NCBI RefSeq assembly: GCF_040939455.1
Contig: NC_134106.1
Span: forward strand, 71,526,001-71,590,000
DNA length: 64,000 nt
DNA from: Microcebus murinus
Taxonomy: Eukaryota; Chordata; Mammalia; Primates; Cheirogaleidae
Direction: 5' to 3'
Shown: positions 46,011 through 61,310 of the stretch, piece by piece
Layout: every line of letters begins with the position of its first letter
Position numbering within the stretch: position 1 is the stretch's first letter
Notes under the pieces: generated by a model
Told to the model about the DNA's origin: nothing
Database searches by the model: none
Seen by the model: only the letters and a program-made list of their open reading frames with translations
Translations under genes and position numbers: made by a program

Positions 46011-46418
46011 TGCATGTAGGAACAATAAATAGGAGAAAATTAAATACAAATATTCAAACCTTTGAGAAACGTAACTTGCTTTACAAAAGGTTTCATCACA
46101 TTTTGTTTAGTTTCAAAGGGACTTCTATAGGACACTTAAAAACTACTTATACAATGCCAATTTTGTACAGAGCCAAATTTCTTTTATGATTTAGAAAATA
46201 AAGGTAAGGACAGATGAATCATTTGTCTCATACCCTAGAGGAACCTAAGGGCAGGGCCTTGCTGGGGAGGAGAGCCCACTACTGCTATAAACATTCCCTT
46301 TAAAGAAGCACAAAAATAGAGTTAACTTCTTCACAATGGTGGCTATGTACTGAGTGTAAAATGATGGCGGTCCGTCAAGAACTAAGCTGTTCAGATCTGG
46401 AAGACTGTATGTTGCAGT

Positions 46419-46497
46419 CATACAACTGTATGTTGTATGGTCAGTGTCACAGTGTCACTCTGAAAGCCAAGGCAGATCTGTGGAGACAGATCTGCCT
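46419..46497. repeat. Two adjacent perfect hairpins
   Basis: CATACAAC and GTTGTATG pair around TGTAT (46419-46439). AGGCAGATCTGT and ACAGATCTGCCT pair over 12 bp around a GGAG loop (46470-46497). They lie in POLR1A intron 1. Confidence 0.9.
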
Positions 46498-46631
46498 AAT
46501 ATGGTTGCCTTGCTGCCAGTAAGTTAATTTCATGAAAAACTTTTAACCTGATGGTTGTGTGTGTGGTCCCTTCCCACAAACCTAAAGTCCACCTGCAACC
46601 TTGAACTGGGTTAACACTGAACAAATTACTT

Positions 46632-47640
46632 ACCTTTTGTTTTTTAATCTTAAATTTTGAAATTGTAATACAATATACACAACATAAAACTTATCATCTT
46701 AACCATTTCTAAGGGTACAGTTCAGTGGTATTGAGTATATTTGCATTGTGCTACCATCACCACTATCTACCTCCAGAACTCTTTTTTAGCTACAAAACTG
46801 AAACTCTGTACCCATTACATAATTCCCCATCCTCTTCCCTCCCACCATTTTACTTTCTGCTTCGATTAATCTGACTACTCTCAGTATAGCTGGAACCCTA
46901 CAGGATTTGCCTTTTTATCACTGGCTTATTTCCCTTAGCATAATGTCCTCAAGGTTCATTCATGTTGTAGGACATGTCAAAATTTCCTTCATTTTTAGGA
47001 CTGAATAACATTCCATTGTAGGTCTATACCACATTTTGTTTATAGACCCATCTGTTGATAGATACCTGGGTTGTTTTCCACTTTTGGGCTATAGTGAATA
47101 ACGCTATTATAAACAATAGATGTACAAATATCTTTTCAAGAGCTTACTTTCAATTTTTTGGATATATACCCTGAAGAATTGCTGAATCATAGGGTAAATC
47201 TTATCTTTAATTTTTTGAGGAACCACCATACTGTTTTTCATAGTAGTTGGATCATTTTATGTTCCTACCAACAGTGTAGAAGGGTTCCACTATCTCTACA
47301 TACTGCCTAATACCTGTTATTTTCTGGTTGTTTTGATAGTAGCTGTCCTAATGGGTTTGAGGTGGTATCTCACTGTGGTTTTTATTTGCTTTTCCCTAAT
47401 GATGAGTGATGTTGAACATGTTTTCATGTGCCTATTAGAAAGCTGCATGCCTTTTTTGGAAAAATGTCTACTTATGACCTTTGTCCATTTTTAAATTGTT
47501 TTTTGTTGTTGAGTTATAGGAGTTCTTTATATGTTTGACTATTAATCCTTTATCAGATATGCAAATATTTATGATGTGCAAATATTTTCTCCCATTCCAT
47601 GGGTTGCCTTTTCCCTCTATTGATTATATCCATTGATAAC
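46632..47640 (-). mobile_element. L1 3' half, antisense to the plus strand
   Basis: GGTACAGTTCAGTGGTATTG, TTAGCATAATGTCCTCAAGG, ACCAACAGTGTAGAAGGGTT and CCTTTATCAGATATGCAAAT are standard reverse-complement L1 phrases in correct order. The orientation is the same as POLR1A. Confidence 0.85.
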
Positions 47641-48009
47641 TACTAAACTTTTTTCTCACCTAAAGTCTGGGCATTGTGGCAGCTCTTTTAGGATGATTAC
47701 AAGATAATGTTTATATAATATAGTGCCCAAAACAAAGTTCCTGTCTCTTTGCTGGGGTAGGGGAAAAAGTCCCTCTCACTGTGATGGGGCTAGAGAAGGG
47801 ATGAAGAGAAGAGGCTATCAGTAAGGATTCCACTGGATAGTACTGAGTTTGAGACCAACAGAGTTAAGATTGAGGATGACCCCTGCCACTTCCTTGAGAG
47901 ACATTTTATTCTCTGGGCCTGAATTTCCTTTCCTATAACTGGAGGGACCACAAATCGTGGTGGTATAATAAGGACTGAAAGTGCCACGTGCTAAGCAGAT
48001 AGCTCTTCC

Positions 48010-48480
48010 ATCCATCTATTCATATGCTCAACACATCTACTGAGTGCTTACTATGTGCCAGATATAGTTTTAGGTGCCAAGGAATCAGACAAGAATCCCT
48101 ATGCTTACAGGCCTCACACCCTATTAGAGGAAGGGAAATACACACACACAAAATTAAATAAGTGCGATGAAGAAAAATAACACTGGGAGGGGGAAATGAT
48201 AGGATAAGCCAGTAGTCAAGAAAGCCACACTAAGAAGATACTTGGGCAAAGGCCTGAATGAGATGTGGGAGCAAGCCATGCAGTCACCCAGGCAGAGGGC
48301 TTTACAGAAGGAAGCAGCAAGTACAAAGGTCCTGGGGTGAGTGTGTGCCTGGGTGATCTGGGACCAGCAAAGAGGCCAGGGTAACTGCAATAAAGGAGAG
48401 GTCTGAGAGGTAACAGAGGCCAGAAAAGTCCCTTTCAAGCCATTTTAAAGACTTGGTGTTCACTCTGAGTGAGATGGGGA
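48010..48480 (+). mobile_element. Ancient LINE-type repeat (L2-like)
   Basis: TACTGAGTGCTTACTATGTG, AAATAAGTGCGATGAAGAAA and AGGTCCTGGGGTGAGTGTGT are in the usual order of this repeat. A related stretch continues at 49020-50120. Confidence 0.5.
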
Positions 48481-48573
48481 TCTAGAATAGTAAAAGGTAG
48501 CAGAATCATGGAAATTTCTCAACCCTAGACCCAAATAGGTCTAAAATATTAGTGATAGGTATAAATTTGCTCA

Positions 48574-48877
<304 letters not shown>

Positions 48878-49019
48878 AATTTGCTCATGCTGTTGTTTGA
48901 AAACTCCACAATTATCTCTCAAAAAATTCAGGCAACCTAAAACATTTGGGGTTTGGGCTTATGGCTGGTGATGAGGTAATCTGGATTTGGGGGCTAGCGC
49001 ACTGTTACCATTGATGCCA

Positions 49020-50120
49020 GAGCTTTAGGAGTTTATTTATCCGTTTATTCAGACTTGAGGATAAAGGAAAAGAATGAGACACACAGGAAGCTCAAAGCTA
49101 GTGGAGGGAGACAAATATACACAAGCACAAAAAGTAATTAAGGCACCATGAGAGGCAACTGTACAAAATGACCTCAGAAAAAGAGTGACATTGCACTGAG
49201 CTTTTGGGTGTATATGCTGAGTGGGGAACAGGTCCCTGCCAGAGGGAAATAGGTCCCTCTGGCAGAAAGGACATTTGGAAATAGCTTGAAGAAAGCTCTA
49301 AATGCTGAAACATGATGGCAATTTCTGGACTATGCGAGCAGTTTAACAAGGCTAGAGGTCGGATGATATTACAACTAAAATCAGCATTGGCCTCATCACG
49401 GGAGACTTGGCAGGCTATACTAAGAAAGTATCCTTTATCTGAGGGAAATGGAGGACCTTTAGAGTGTTTTAAGGGCGACAGTGCCATGATTGTATTTGCA
49501 CTTGGGAAGAGTAATTCTGACAGAGGTGTTGAGGATGGACTGGACAGGTGTTGGGAGGGAGGTGGAAGGAAAAAACAATTCAAACATGAGATAAGGGCCG
49601 GATCTATAACAGTCTATTACAGTAACAATCAGGATAAAAAGCAGTGTATAGAACAAAGAGATATGTAAATGACACACAGTAAGATCAATAAATAAATTAG
49701 ATGTCAGGAAGAGAGGTCTACAATTATTTCCCGGTTTCTAGTGACCATTTTGCGATAGACTAGGTACACCATTTTGGAGGGGCAAGTCTCTCCTACCTTT
49801 TGGGCAGGGTGCATGTTGAGTATTTGCTATATGAGTTTAAGACCTCTGTATGAAATTCAAGTACAGAGGTCCAGATAGCTGAATAAACGGGTCTGAAAAT
49901 CAGGAAAGAAAATTGGGCTGGAGATTTAAATTTGAGACTATCAGTCATGAAAGTGGTGACATCGTCTAGGCACAATATTTAGGATGAGAAAAGCAACATT
50001 ATCAGAATAGAACCTTGAGAAGCAATATTATCTAAAGAGTAAATAGAGGAATGCACTTTGTTCACCAATGTGTCATTAACGCCTAGCTTAGTGCCTAGCA
50101 AAAACTGGATGGCTCGGTAA
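49020..50120 (+). mobile_element. Ancient LINE-type repeat (L2-like), second copy
   Basis: Phrases such as GGCGACAGTGCCATGATTGT, GGACTGGACAGGTGTTGGGA and the end phrase GGTAAATATTTGTTAGTGGA belong to the same ancient repeat class. It is heavily diverged, and boundaries are uncertain. Confidence 0.4.
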
Positions 50121-50533
50121 ATATTTGTTAGTGGATAGACTGGATCAAGTAAGAGAGGAATAAGTACTTGCCACTTATAGGAGACGCTGAAGACAATAAG
50201 GTCCTAAAAGAAAGTTGCAAAAGGGTGTGGTGGAGACTCAAATGCTACCGTGATCAAAATGAGGACTAAGCAGACTTCCCTTGACTTAGCTAACCAGGCG
50301 GAGACGATAGCGGGGTCCCAGCAAAGAAAAGTTGAAAAGTTATGGCCTGAACTGACACTTTGAAGGATAATCATTTTACAGATTAGCCGCCTCAAGGGCA
50401 ATATGGTAATTCCACAAACGCTTGTTAATTAACGAGGAGACTGGCAGATGATAAAGCTGCAAACCGGGATACCTCCCTCTCCCCAGCCCCATCGGATTCT
50501 AGGCAGTGCACTTCGCCACAGGAACATTCCCCG

Positions 50534-50618
50534 AACTACGGATCCCAGCAGGACACGCGCCAGACAATCACAGACGCAGAAGACAGGCCAGGCCCAGCAG
50601 CCTCTGGGAACGGTAGTT
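50534..50618. promoter_or_regulatory. Pair of opposed ZNF143-like motifs in POLR1A intron 1
   Basis: AACTACGGATCCCAGCAG at 50534-50551 and the inverted CTCTGGGAACGGTAGTT at 50602-50618 both resemble ACTACnnnTCCCAG. They face each other 50 bp apart, 55-139 bp into the first intron of POLR1A. The factor assignment is by motif recognition only. Confidence 0.5.
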
Positions 50619-50671
50619 TATGGCGCCGACCTCAGCATCCAGGCTGTGCAATGCTTCCCACCAACTCCTCA

Positions 50672-51217
<546 letters not shown>

Positions 51218-51221
<4 letters not shown>

Positions 51222-51229
51222 ATGGCGGC
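51218..51229 (+). promoter_or_regulatory. YY1-like element overlapping the PTCD3 start codon
   Basis: AAGATGGCGGC matches the YY1 consensus often found across the translation start of housekeeping genes. Here its ATG is the PTCD3 start. Confidence 0.55.
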
Positions 51230-51325
51230 GGCTGCTTCAGGTACCTTGTGGAAAGTCCGCTGCAGGCTTGGCCTGCGGCTGAAGGGTCAGCGGGCAGGAA
51301 TGTGTGAACGGATATCCAATTTCAG
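51222..51325 (+). CDS. PTCD3: PTCD3 coding exon 1
   Basis: The exon encodes residues 1-35, beginning MAAAASGTLWKVRCRLGLRL. The ATG sits in GAAAGATGGCGGCGGC, a good Kozak context that is also a YY1-like site. There are eight Arg and no Asp by residue 35, as expected for a mitochondrial targeting peptide. The donor is GTAAGA and the exon ends in phase 2. The N-terminus is the least conserved part of this family, so this exon is assigned mainly by position, phase and promoter. Confidence 0.88.
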
Positions 51326-51421
51326 GTAAGAGAAGCTTGAAGGATCCACGAATAAGACCGCGGAGTCAACTTAGTCCTGTGTTTCCCTGAGAACTGTTGA
51401 ACTAGGTACAATGGAGTGGTT

Positions 51422-51434
51422 TGCGCATGCGCGC
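51422..51434. promoter_or_regulatory. NRF1-like site in PTCD3 intron 1
   Basis: TGCGCATGCGCGC matches the palindromic NRF1 consensus. It is about 100 bp inside intron 1, within promoter range. NRF1 commonly drives nuclear genes for mitochondrial proteins, which fits PTCD3. Confidence 0.65.
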
Positions 51435-51647
51435 TCTCGGGGCCTTGTGCGCCGAAGCCCAGGCACGCGGAGCTGGTGCTTTGAAATAGAATTTGAAACG
51501 CATTTATTCGTTAGGGAGATTATTTATTGTTTGCAGTACTCTGGAGTTAGAACTGTCCGCAAAACTAGGACTTTGCTTTCGTGAAACTCACTTTTCAGTG
51601 AGGGTGGCTGTTAGCAACTCTGCCTCTAATTAAAAAAAAATATATCT

Positions 51648-51676
51648 ACACACACACACACACACACATATATATC
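51648..51676. repeat. (CA)n/(TA)n simple repeat
   Basis: A run of about 11 CA units with a short TA run on its right, in PTCD3 intron 1. Confidence 0.9.
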
Positions 51677-52340
51677 TGTCCTAATTCATTTTAACCCAAC
51701 CAGAAAGAACGGGGAGAACTCCTAAGATTTTCCCAAATAAAAGACAGCCTATGATCGCCACTATGTGCAGGGTGTTGCAGAGACTTTTGGCCTAGGAAGT
51801 TAGCAGGTTTTCATAAAAGCAGAAAAGTCTAAAAGATCTGACCACACCCTTTGAATCACCCTTTGAATCTGTGATTGTTACAGCTTGGAACTTGTATCAC
51901 CCACCCATTTATGTAATTTTTCATTCGGTGCAAATCGTGGCATTGTGGAAATATGAGAAGCAGTAACATGTAGTGAAAACTTGAGACAAACCTGATCTTA
52001 CATTTAGTGTTAGCCAGTCCTTCAGTTGGGTGATAGTAGACATTTTCTCATTTGTAGACTGGAGCTGTTAATAACCATGGGAAAAATGTATGAGGAATAA
52101 GTGAGATATGTAACTTACAATATTTTTTTAATGTATACTCCACCTGGTATTGGAGAAGCCTTTATGCTGCCATTCAGTCCCAGTGCACCTTTTCCTGCTA
52201 GTGTCCATTGTTGACATTTTTCTACTCATTTTCTTTGCTTCACAGCAACATTTCTCTCAGCATTCATCCTCAAGACAATGACTATCTCTGTTCTAATGTC
52301 GTGAGAAACAAATAGCATGATTTGAAAGAGTTGATTTCTG

Positions 52341-52471
52341 TGAGTCTGGAAGGTGGTACATGCCTGTGATCCCATCTACTGATGGGGTTGAGGTGGGAGG
52401 ATCCCTTGAGCCCAGGAGTCAAGACTAGCCTGAGCAAATAGTGAGACAGTGTCTTCAAAAACAAAACAAAA
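52341..52471 (+). mobile_element. Monomeric 7SL-derived SINE
   Basis: One diverged arm with an ACAAAACAAAAA tail is flanked by AAAGAGTTGATTTCT on both sides, which shows a true monomer insertion. Confidence 0.8.
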
Positions 52472-52716
52472 AAAGAGTTGATTTCTTTCTGAAATATCTT
52501 TAGCAGAGAGAGGTATTCTTATTTTAAAAGGATGCCTGACCAGATACTAGTGGAAAAAGTATTTTTCTATGTAATCACACCTCAATAATTTTTTTGAATA
52601 GTACTGATGCCATTCAGGATGGGGAAATATGCAAAATAGTATTAGTCGTGCACATTATCTGTGTGGTGTGGAAACTGTATTTTTAGTGTGATTAGAACAT
52701 TTTAAAACTCAGTTGA

Positions 52717-53091
<375 letters not shown>

Positions 53092-53604
53092 CTACTTGAG
53101 CCTCTGAAAATGGAAAATATCAGCGGTTCCAAATCTAAATTACGCACTATGTATTTGGTGCATTCCTTATGGTTGAAGGAAGTGGAAGGCAACATGGGTC
53201 AAGCTTCTTCATAGTTACTTTAAGTGAGGTAAGCCTTTACTACCAGTAAATATGAAAGCAGGAGCTCATTGAATTGTTCTTAACCACAAAGTGTTTTACC
53301 TTTCCACTGTTGAAAGTCCCTTGCATTTCAAACCAGCTGTTAAAATTGTTGAACTGCCTTTACAAATTTCATTTTCTTCTGAGTCTATGTAAAGATTGCT
53401 TCAAAAATTTTTTGACCATCTCATGTCCATATTTCATATCCATTGAACGTGCTACATAGGCCACATCTTAGCATGCAGTGACATGAGTTATCCAGTCAGT
53501 TTAATCCATAACAATTGGAAAATTTGGTCTCAAAATGCACAGAGGTGGAGGTGAACTGGGAACCTCATTAATGAGTTTAGCTTTAGTGCTTTTATTTTTT
53601 GCAG

Positions 53605-53657
53605 ATTTTATTCTGAAAGTGCAACCCTCCCAAAGGTTGAAGGAAGTGATGTAACAG
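53605..53657 (+). CDS. PTCD3: PTCD3 coding exon 2
   Basis: The exon is 53 nt and encodes residues 35-53 (RFYSESATLPKVEGSDVTG). The acceptor is TTTGCAG and the donor GTATGT. It matches the family segment just after the presumed presequence cleavage region. Intron 2 that follows is only 113 bp. Confidence 0.94.
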
Positions 53658-53770
53658 GTATGTAAAAAAACCTATTGAAATAACTTCATTTTTATATCAA
53701 CACATTGTATTCCATAGTAGTTGCAGTATTAGAAGGAAACTGATTCATGTTTTTTATTTTTCACATTAAG

Positions 53771-53807
53771 GGATCGAAGAAGTAGTCATTCCAAAAAAGA
53801 AAACTTG
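53771..53807 (+). CDS. PTCD3: PTCD3 coding exon 3
   Basis: This 37-nt small exon encodes residues 53-65 (GIEEVVIPKKKTW, the Trp completed by exon 4). The acceptor is ATTAAG and the donor GTAAGT, with phase 1 in and phase 2 out. It is too short to call alone but joins its neighbours exactly and matches the family. Confidence 0.94.
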
Positions 53808-53973
53808 GTAAGTATTCTATCAGTGTTCATTCAGTAAGTGGTTGAGTGCTAATTATGAGGGAAGCGTTCAGGGGGAAGATGGGGAGTTTAAAGGAAAAAA
53901 AAGGAAGAAGGCAGAGAGTGATCAGTGAATAAGGAATGAGATTTACTTAAAAGAACAGTTAAAAGACTTTCTG

Positions 53974-54310
<337 letters not shown>

Positions 54311-54609
54311 GACTTTCTGAACTGTATGTTAACATAATATTAGTTAAACATGAATATCATCATTAGAATAATTTCTTAAAGGAAGTTCTCTCTCACATGG
54401 TTGGGAGACCAGATAAAATCATTTTCTTTATGATCCCTAGTGAGTTAGGGTAATATTAATGTGGATTGCAAAATTTAGCTTTTTTATTCACTGGATAGAT
54501 CCTTGAACAAATTGCCTTATCTCATTTATTCAGTATTTGTTGAATATATTAAGAACAAAAACTTTAAAAAGTGCTTGTTGTAATATATTGTAATTTAAAG
54601 GTCCCTCAA

Positions 54610-54932
54610 GGCTGGGCGTGGTGGCTCACGCCTATAATCCTAGCACTCTGGGAGGCTGAGGTGGGTGGATCGCTCAAGGTCAGGAGTTCGAAACCAGCCT
54701 AAGTAAGAGTGAGACCCCGTCTCTACTAAAAATAGGAAGAAATTAATTGGCTAATTAAAAATATATAGAAAAAATTAGCTGGGCATGGTGCTCATGCCTG
54801 TAGTCCCAGCTACACGGAGGCTGAGACAGAAGGATCCCTTGAGCCCAGGAGTTTGAGGTTGCTGTGAGCTAGGGTGATGCCACAGCACTCTGGCTCCAAC
54901 AAGAGAGATGCTGTCTCAATAAGAAAAAAAAG
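54610..54932 (+). mobile_element. Strepsirrhine-type Alu, plus orientation
   Basis: It begins GGCTGGGCGTGGTGGCTCAC, has the long linker, and a decayed right arm and tail. Confidence 0.9.
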
Positions 54933-54974
54933 GTAGGTCTTAGAATTCTCAGTATGACCTGAAAACATGGGTTC

Positions 54975-55700
54975 ATTTAAAAAGGCTTTAAAGAAAAATG
55001 CTTTAATGTGAACTGTGTAATTATTTTGGAGAAGGCATGGAGCCCAGTTATGATCAATGCATGGGTTAAATGCAAATTAAAGCCTATGAGGTGGAGAGAT
55101 AGGTGCTGGAATACATATGTTGATAGGGCAGTAAATTGGATTAACTCTTTGTAGGGAAATTTGGCAGAATCAAAATTTAAAATATACATGCCTCGCTGGC
55201 TAGCCACTTTGAAGGAACACTTGCATATATACCAAAGAGACATGGATGAGAATGTTCTTTATAACTTGGGAATAGTAACAAGCCGAAATAGCCTAAATGC
55301 CCATTCAGAAGTGAATGGATGATAAAAAATGGTTATCACACATAAGTTAACATTTAAAGGAATTAATTAGCTCTATATGTAATGACACGGATAGTACAGT
55401 CAAACTTATGTAAACATATCAGGCAGAATGACAGTATATGAGGGCTATCCGGAAAGTATCCAGCCATGTAACATGAAAAATATTATTGACAATGGCTGGA
55501 TACTTTCCAGACAGCCCTCGTATGTGTTACACACATTTTTTAGAGAAAGATGTGTGTAAAAGTACCTTAAAAAGTTCTGAAAATATAAATGTCATACTCA
55601 TGGTGGGTGGGATCACAAGATGACACCAGACACTTTTAGCTTAACCTATAATGTTCTGATTTATTTTTTAGAGATAATATATTTGTTGTGATTACTTTTT
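54975..55700 (+). mobile_element. Old L1 3'-end fragment hosting the mariner MITE
   Basis: TGGATGAGAATGTTCTTTAT and GTAACAAGCCGAAATAGCCT are L1-type phrases. The MITE at 55439-55520 splits the fragment. Confidence 0.6.
55439..55520. mobile_element. 82-bp mariner-like MITE forming a near-perfect hairpin
   Basis: TA (55437-55438 and 55521-55522) flanks an element whose ends, GAGGGCTATCCGGAAAGTAT and in reverse GAGGGCTGTCTGGAAAGTAT, pair over about 29 bp with two internal mismatches. TA duplication, size and hairpin form resemble the MADE1/mariner MITE type, but the terminal sequence is not that of MADE1. It sits inside an old L1 fragment in PTCD3 intron 3. Confidence 0.8.
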
Positions 55701-56774
55701 AAAATAACCCTTTTTAAAAAAGGAGCTAGTGAGTAATCCGAATGTCATAAATTTTTCACTGGTGTTTGTCAAATATGTTAGTAAGATTTGTTAACTTGCC
55801 GAGGCTTAAATATGCTAATATAAGATCTGGTTAGGGAATACCAAGAGATGAGAGAATGTTTATCACACATGCTGAAATTCAGTGTGACTTAAAATTCAAT
55901 GTATCTTAACAATGGTTTGAAAAATCCAATGGATATTATACCTCAGGGAATAAATCAGTTTTGATATAATATACGTGTTTTGTATGTTCTTTTGTCTTAG
56001 ATGACTTATGTTCTTATGTTATACTTAGTTGAGAAAAACACTCTTGGTTTATTAAATTTACTGTAATTCCCTACTGGAAATGAAACACATTAAATCTAAT
56101 GTGGGAGTAAAAACACATTTGAAACTGAATTTTCTTGTTTGCCATTATTTCCAGTGAAACATTTTCTAGTAGTTCAGTGAAGGTCTCTATCCAAAGGTGC
56201 AGTGTAAAACTGGCCTGCAATACTTATCATAAATTTATATATGGTTGAGAGGTTTAAACCAGAGGACTGCATCAGAATCATCTGGAAGTTCAGTAAGGAT
56301 GCATGTGAACAGTCCCCTGTGGATCTTAGAAGCTCTGATGCACCAGGTCCAGAGTGTAGCCTTTCATTTATTCTCATATAACTGGATTAAGAGCCACCAA
56401 TTTTAGAAAGTAAAGGCAAGAGTAGTCCAGAAAGCTGTAGTAAGAATCCTTAGAAAAGTGGATATGAGAAGTGAGCAAGATAGTGGTGTGAGGTGAGGAT
56501 GGCAATCACTAGCCTTAGGTGATGGTGTTTCTGGCCTAGGGACCAGATCAGAAAGGGCAGACAAAGCAAAGAGAGGAACATGTACTACCTATAGGCAAAA
56601 GAACTAGACAGTTTTCTCATTTTTTAACTTACTCTAATGACTTTGAGACATAAGAACCGACTCTAGATGAAACCTGAAGTTTTGTTATTGGCTAATGCAC
56701 TGAGTAAAATCATTTGTTTACTTTGTGACTATGAAGAGCTCTGATGAAGGTTAACTTGTCATTCTTATTCTTAG

Positions 56775-56820
56775 GGATAAAGTGGCTGTTCTTCAGGCAC
56801 TTGCATCCACAGTAAACAGG
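56775..56820 (+). CDS. PTCD3: PTCD3 coding exon 4
   Basis: The exon is 46 nt and encodes residues 65-80 (WDKVAVLQALASTVNR). The acceptor is TTCTTAG and the donor GTAAGT. It ends in phase 0. Confidence 0.95.
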
Positions 56821-57199
56821 GTAAGTAGGATTTTTTTAAGTTTTTAATTTGGCTGATAACACATTTAATGTTCATACCTCTTTAATATTCAGAATCAAAC
56901 TGTTGTGGATCTAGAAATTCCCTTTAAAATTATCTAATCCAATCCCTTCATTTTGACAAATGAGGAATGTAAGGATTTCAAAGTGACTAGCTCAGGGCTG
57001 GTTAGGGTGTTAAAACAACTTAGTTCCATGTCTTACGTCTCCAAATACAGTGGCTTTATTTTTACCATACCAGTGATGCAATCTCTAATCACTGAAAGAG
57101 CTTGTTGAAATGCATATTCCTGGGGCATGGTTTGGATGTGGTAACTGTAGCAGATGATCTAAATGCCAACTTTGAGAACTAATGTCATGCTAGAGTAAT

Positions 57200-57645
<446 letters not shown>

Positions 57646-57795
57646 GTATATATGTGTACACCATAAATACATATTTATGCGTGTATGTTACATACATAAT
57701 AGAAGCTTGTTTTATAGAATTTTGGTTATCACCCAAACTCAGAAGGTCCTCTTAATAAAAATCTAGCTGAAAAGATTTCTGTGTGTTTTCCACAG

Positions 57796-57864
57796 GACAC
57801 CACAGCTGTACCTTACGCGTTTCAAGATGATCCTTACCTTATACCAGCATCCTTTCTGGAATCT
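57796..57864 (+). CDS. PTCD3: PTCD3 coding exon 5
   Basis: The exon is 69 nt, phase 0, and encodes residues 81-103 ([23 protein letters not shown]). The acceptor is TCCACAG and the donor GTGAGT. Confidence 0.95.
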
Positions 57865-58078
57865 GTGAGTATTTTCATGTAACTTTTCTAGTATTATTTT
57901 TTATCTTGCTGGTTAGTGTACGGGGTACCTGTGTAATATAGTTGTAAAAACCTTTTAAAAATTTATAGACATTGATGGATAAATTGATAGGCTTTGTGAA
58001 TCCTTTACTACTTTTATCAAAAAGATCTATGTGTATTGTCTATGAGGAAGGAGAGGGGTTTCATGTTTAATACAGCTT

Positions 58079-58112
58079 TTTGTTTTGTTTTGTTTTGTTT
58101 TGTTTTGTTTTT
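58079..58112. repeat. (TTTTG)n simple repeat
   Basis: About six TTTTG units with no Alu body attached, in PTCD3 intron 5. A similar (TTTG)n lies at 62846-62868, just inside intron 8. Confidence 0.9.
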
Positions 58113-58234
58113 ACAATGGAGTGACCCACTCAGTTTAAATATGTTATTTTTTATATACTTAAAGGTATACATAAGACATGACCTAAAATTATGTTACTGA
58201 GTAGAAAAGGTAGGATATACTGTAATTTAATTTC

Positions 58235-58532
58235 CTTTTTTTTCTTTTTGAGACAGGGTCTTGCTCTGTTTCCCAGGCTAGAGCTAGAGGTGTCATCATA
58301 GTCCACAGCAACCTCAAACTCCTGGGCAGAGCTCCTGCCTCAACCTCCTAGGTAGCTGGGACTACAGGCATGTGCCTCTACACCTGGATAATTTTTGTAT
58401 TAATATTTGTTGTGGAGACAGGATCTTGCTGTTGCCCAGGCTGGTCTTGAACTCCTGGCCTCGAGTGATCAGTCCTCTGACCTGAGCCTCCCAAAATGAT
58501 AGGATTATAGGCCTGAGCCACCGTGCCCAGCC
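58235..58532 (-). mobile_element. Older Alu dimer, minus orientation
   Basis: A diverged dimer flanked by TGTAATTTAATTTC on both sides. Confidence 0.9.
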
Positions 58533-58675
58533 TGTAATTTAATTTCTAATTGGGATTTTGTGTATTGTTGCATTCTTTTTTGTGAGGGGAGAATAATAAT
58601 TCTTGCTGAGGGTATTACTTGAGTCTAAATTACATGTAAATACCAATTTGTATCTAATTCTTTTTCTTTATGTAG

Positions 58676-60322
<1,647 letters not shown>

Positions 60323-60446
60323 TGTTTAATGCCTGAGTACTTTGAACCTCAGATTGAAGAAGTGAGTGAAGCTGCCCTAAAGGAGCGAATCAAGCTCAAA
60401 AAAGTCAAAGCCTCCGTGGACATGTTTGATCAGCTTTTGCAAGCAG
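60323..60446 (+). CDS. PTCD3: PTCD3 coding exon 7
   Basis: The exon is 124 nt and encodes residues 139-180 ([42 protein letters not shown]). The acceptor is TCCTAG and the donor GTGACT, leaving in phase 1. The lysine-rich helix precedes the PPR domain. Confidence 0.95.
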
Positions 60447-61265
60447 GTGACTAAGTTCGATTAAAGCTGCTCTAGGGACATAACCTTGAAGTGAGCCACA
60501 GTTACGTAATCCAGAAAGTTTTGAGTAAAACTTACAAGTACTACTATGCTTACTCTGTGTGATGGCTGTGTTATTTATATTTTCAATAGTTTGATAGTAT
60601 TTCATGTTCTACTTTAGCTTCACTTTAAAATAATAGATGAGATAGAATTGCAGCTTTTAGTTTATTGTGCTGTACCACTGGCAGAGAAATTATATAGCCA
60701 TTCTTCCTTACCTTCCCTTTTTAACGTTAGATGTGTACATAACGTATTCAGATTTCCTGTACTCTTTATGTTTGGAAGGCAGGGCCACAACAGATAAGAA
60801 AGAAATTTTAAAAAGGAAAGAGCACTAAATTGGGATCAGGGGCTTTGATACTAGTGCCAGCTCTGACACTAATTGTCCATTAGCCTTTAGAAAGTTACCT
60901 AATACCTCAGAGCTTCTAGCTGAAAAATCCTGTGGCCCTCTGAATTGAAGGTGATGAACCTCCAGGTATACACATCTAGAAAGAACAGCTGATAAGCTAT
61001 CATGAGAATGTATATGCAGCAACATCAAAGGCAGCTGGCATTGTTTAAGTTTTTAGGAATCTAGAGTGCCGTTTGGTGATTTAAGATAAAAATCAGCTAA
61101 ACATGGAAGAGATGGAAACTGGACTGAATTACTCAGTATACACTTGAATACAAACATTTGCAGAAAGCTATGTTTGAGAATTTTGGTATGGACCCTAGTA
61201 TAACATCAGATGGACAAATGGGTAATGGTAGCAGATTTTAATTTAGTGAAGCTCTCCCCTCTGCT

Positions 61266-61267
<2 letters not shown>

Positions 61268-61310
<43 letters not shown>

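Larger units (their letters stand above)
57865..58675. other. PTCD3 intron 5: content
   Basis: It holds the TTTTG repeat and one old Alu dimer. Nothing else is recognised. Confidence 0.6.

Noticed and set aside
49098..49583. A 161-codon minus-strand frame in POLR1A intron 1
   Set aside because: It lies in an ancient repeat, shows no domain, and has no support from neighbouring exons.
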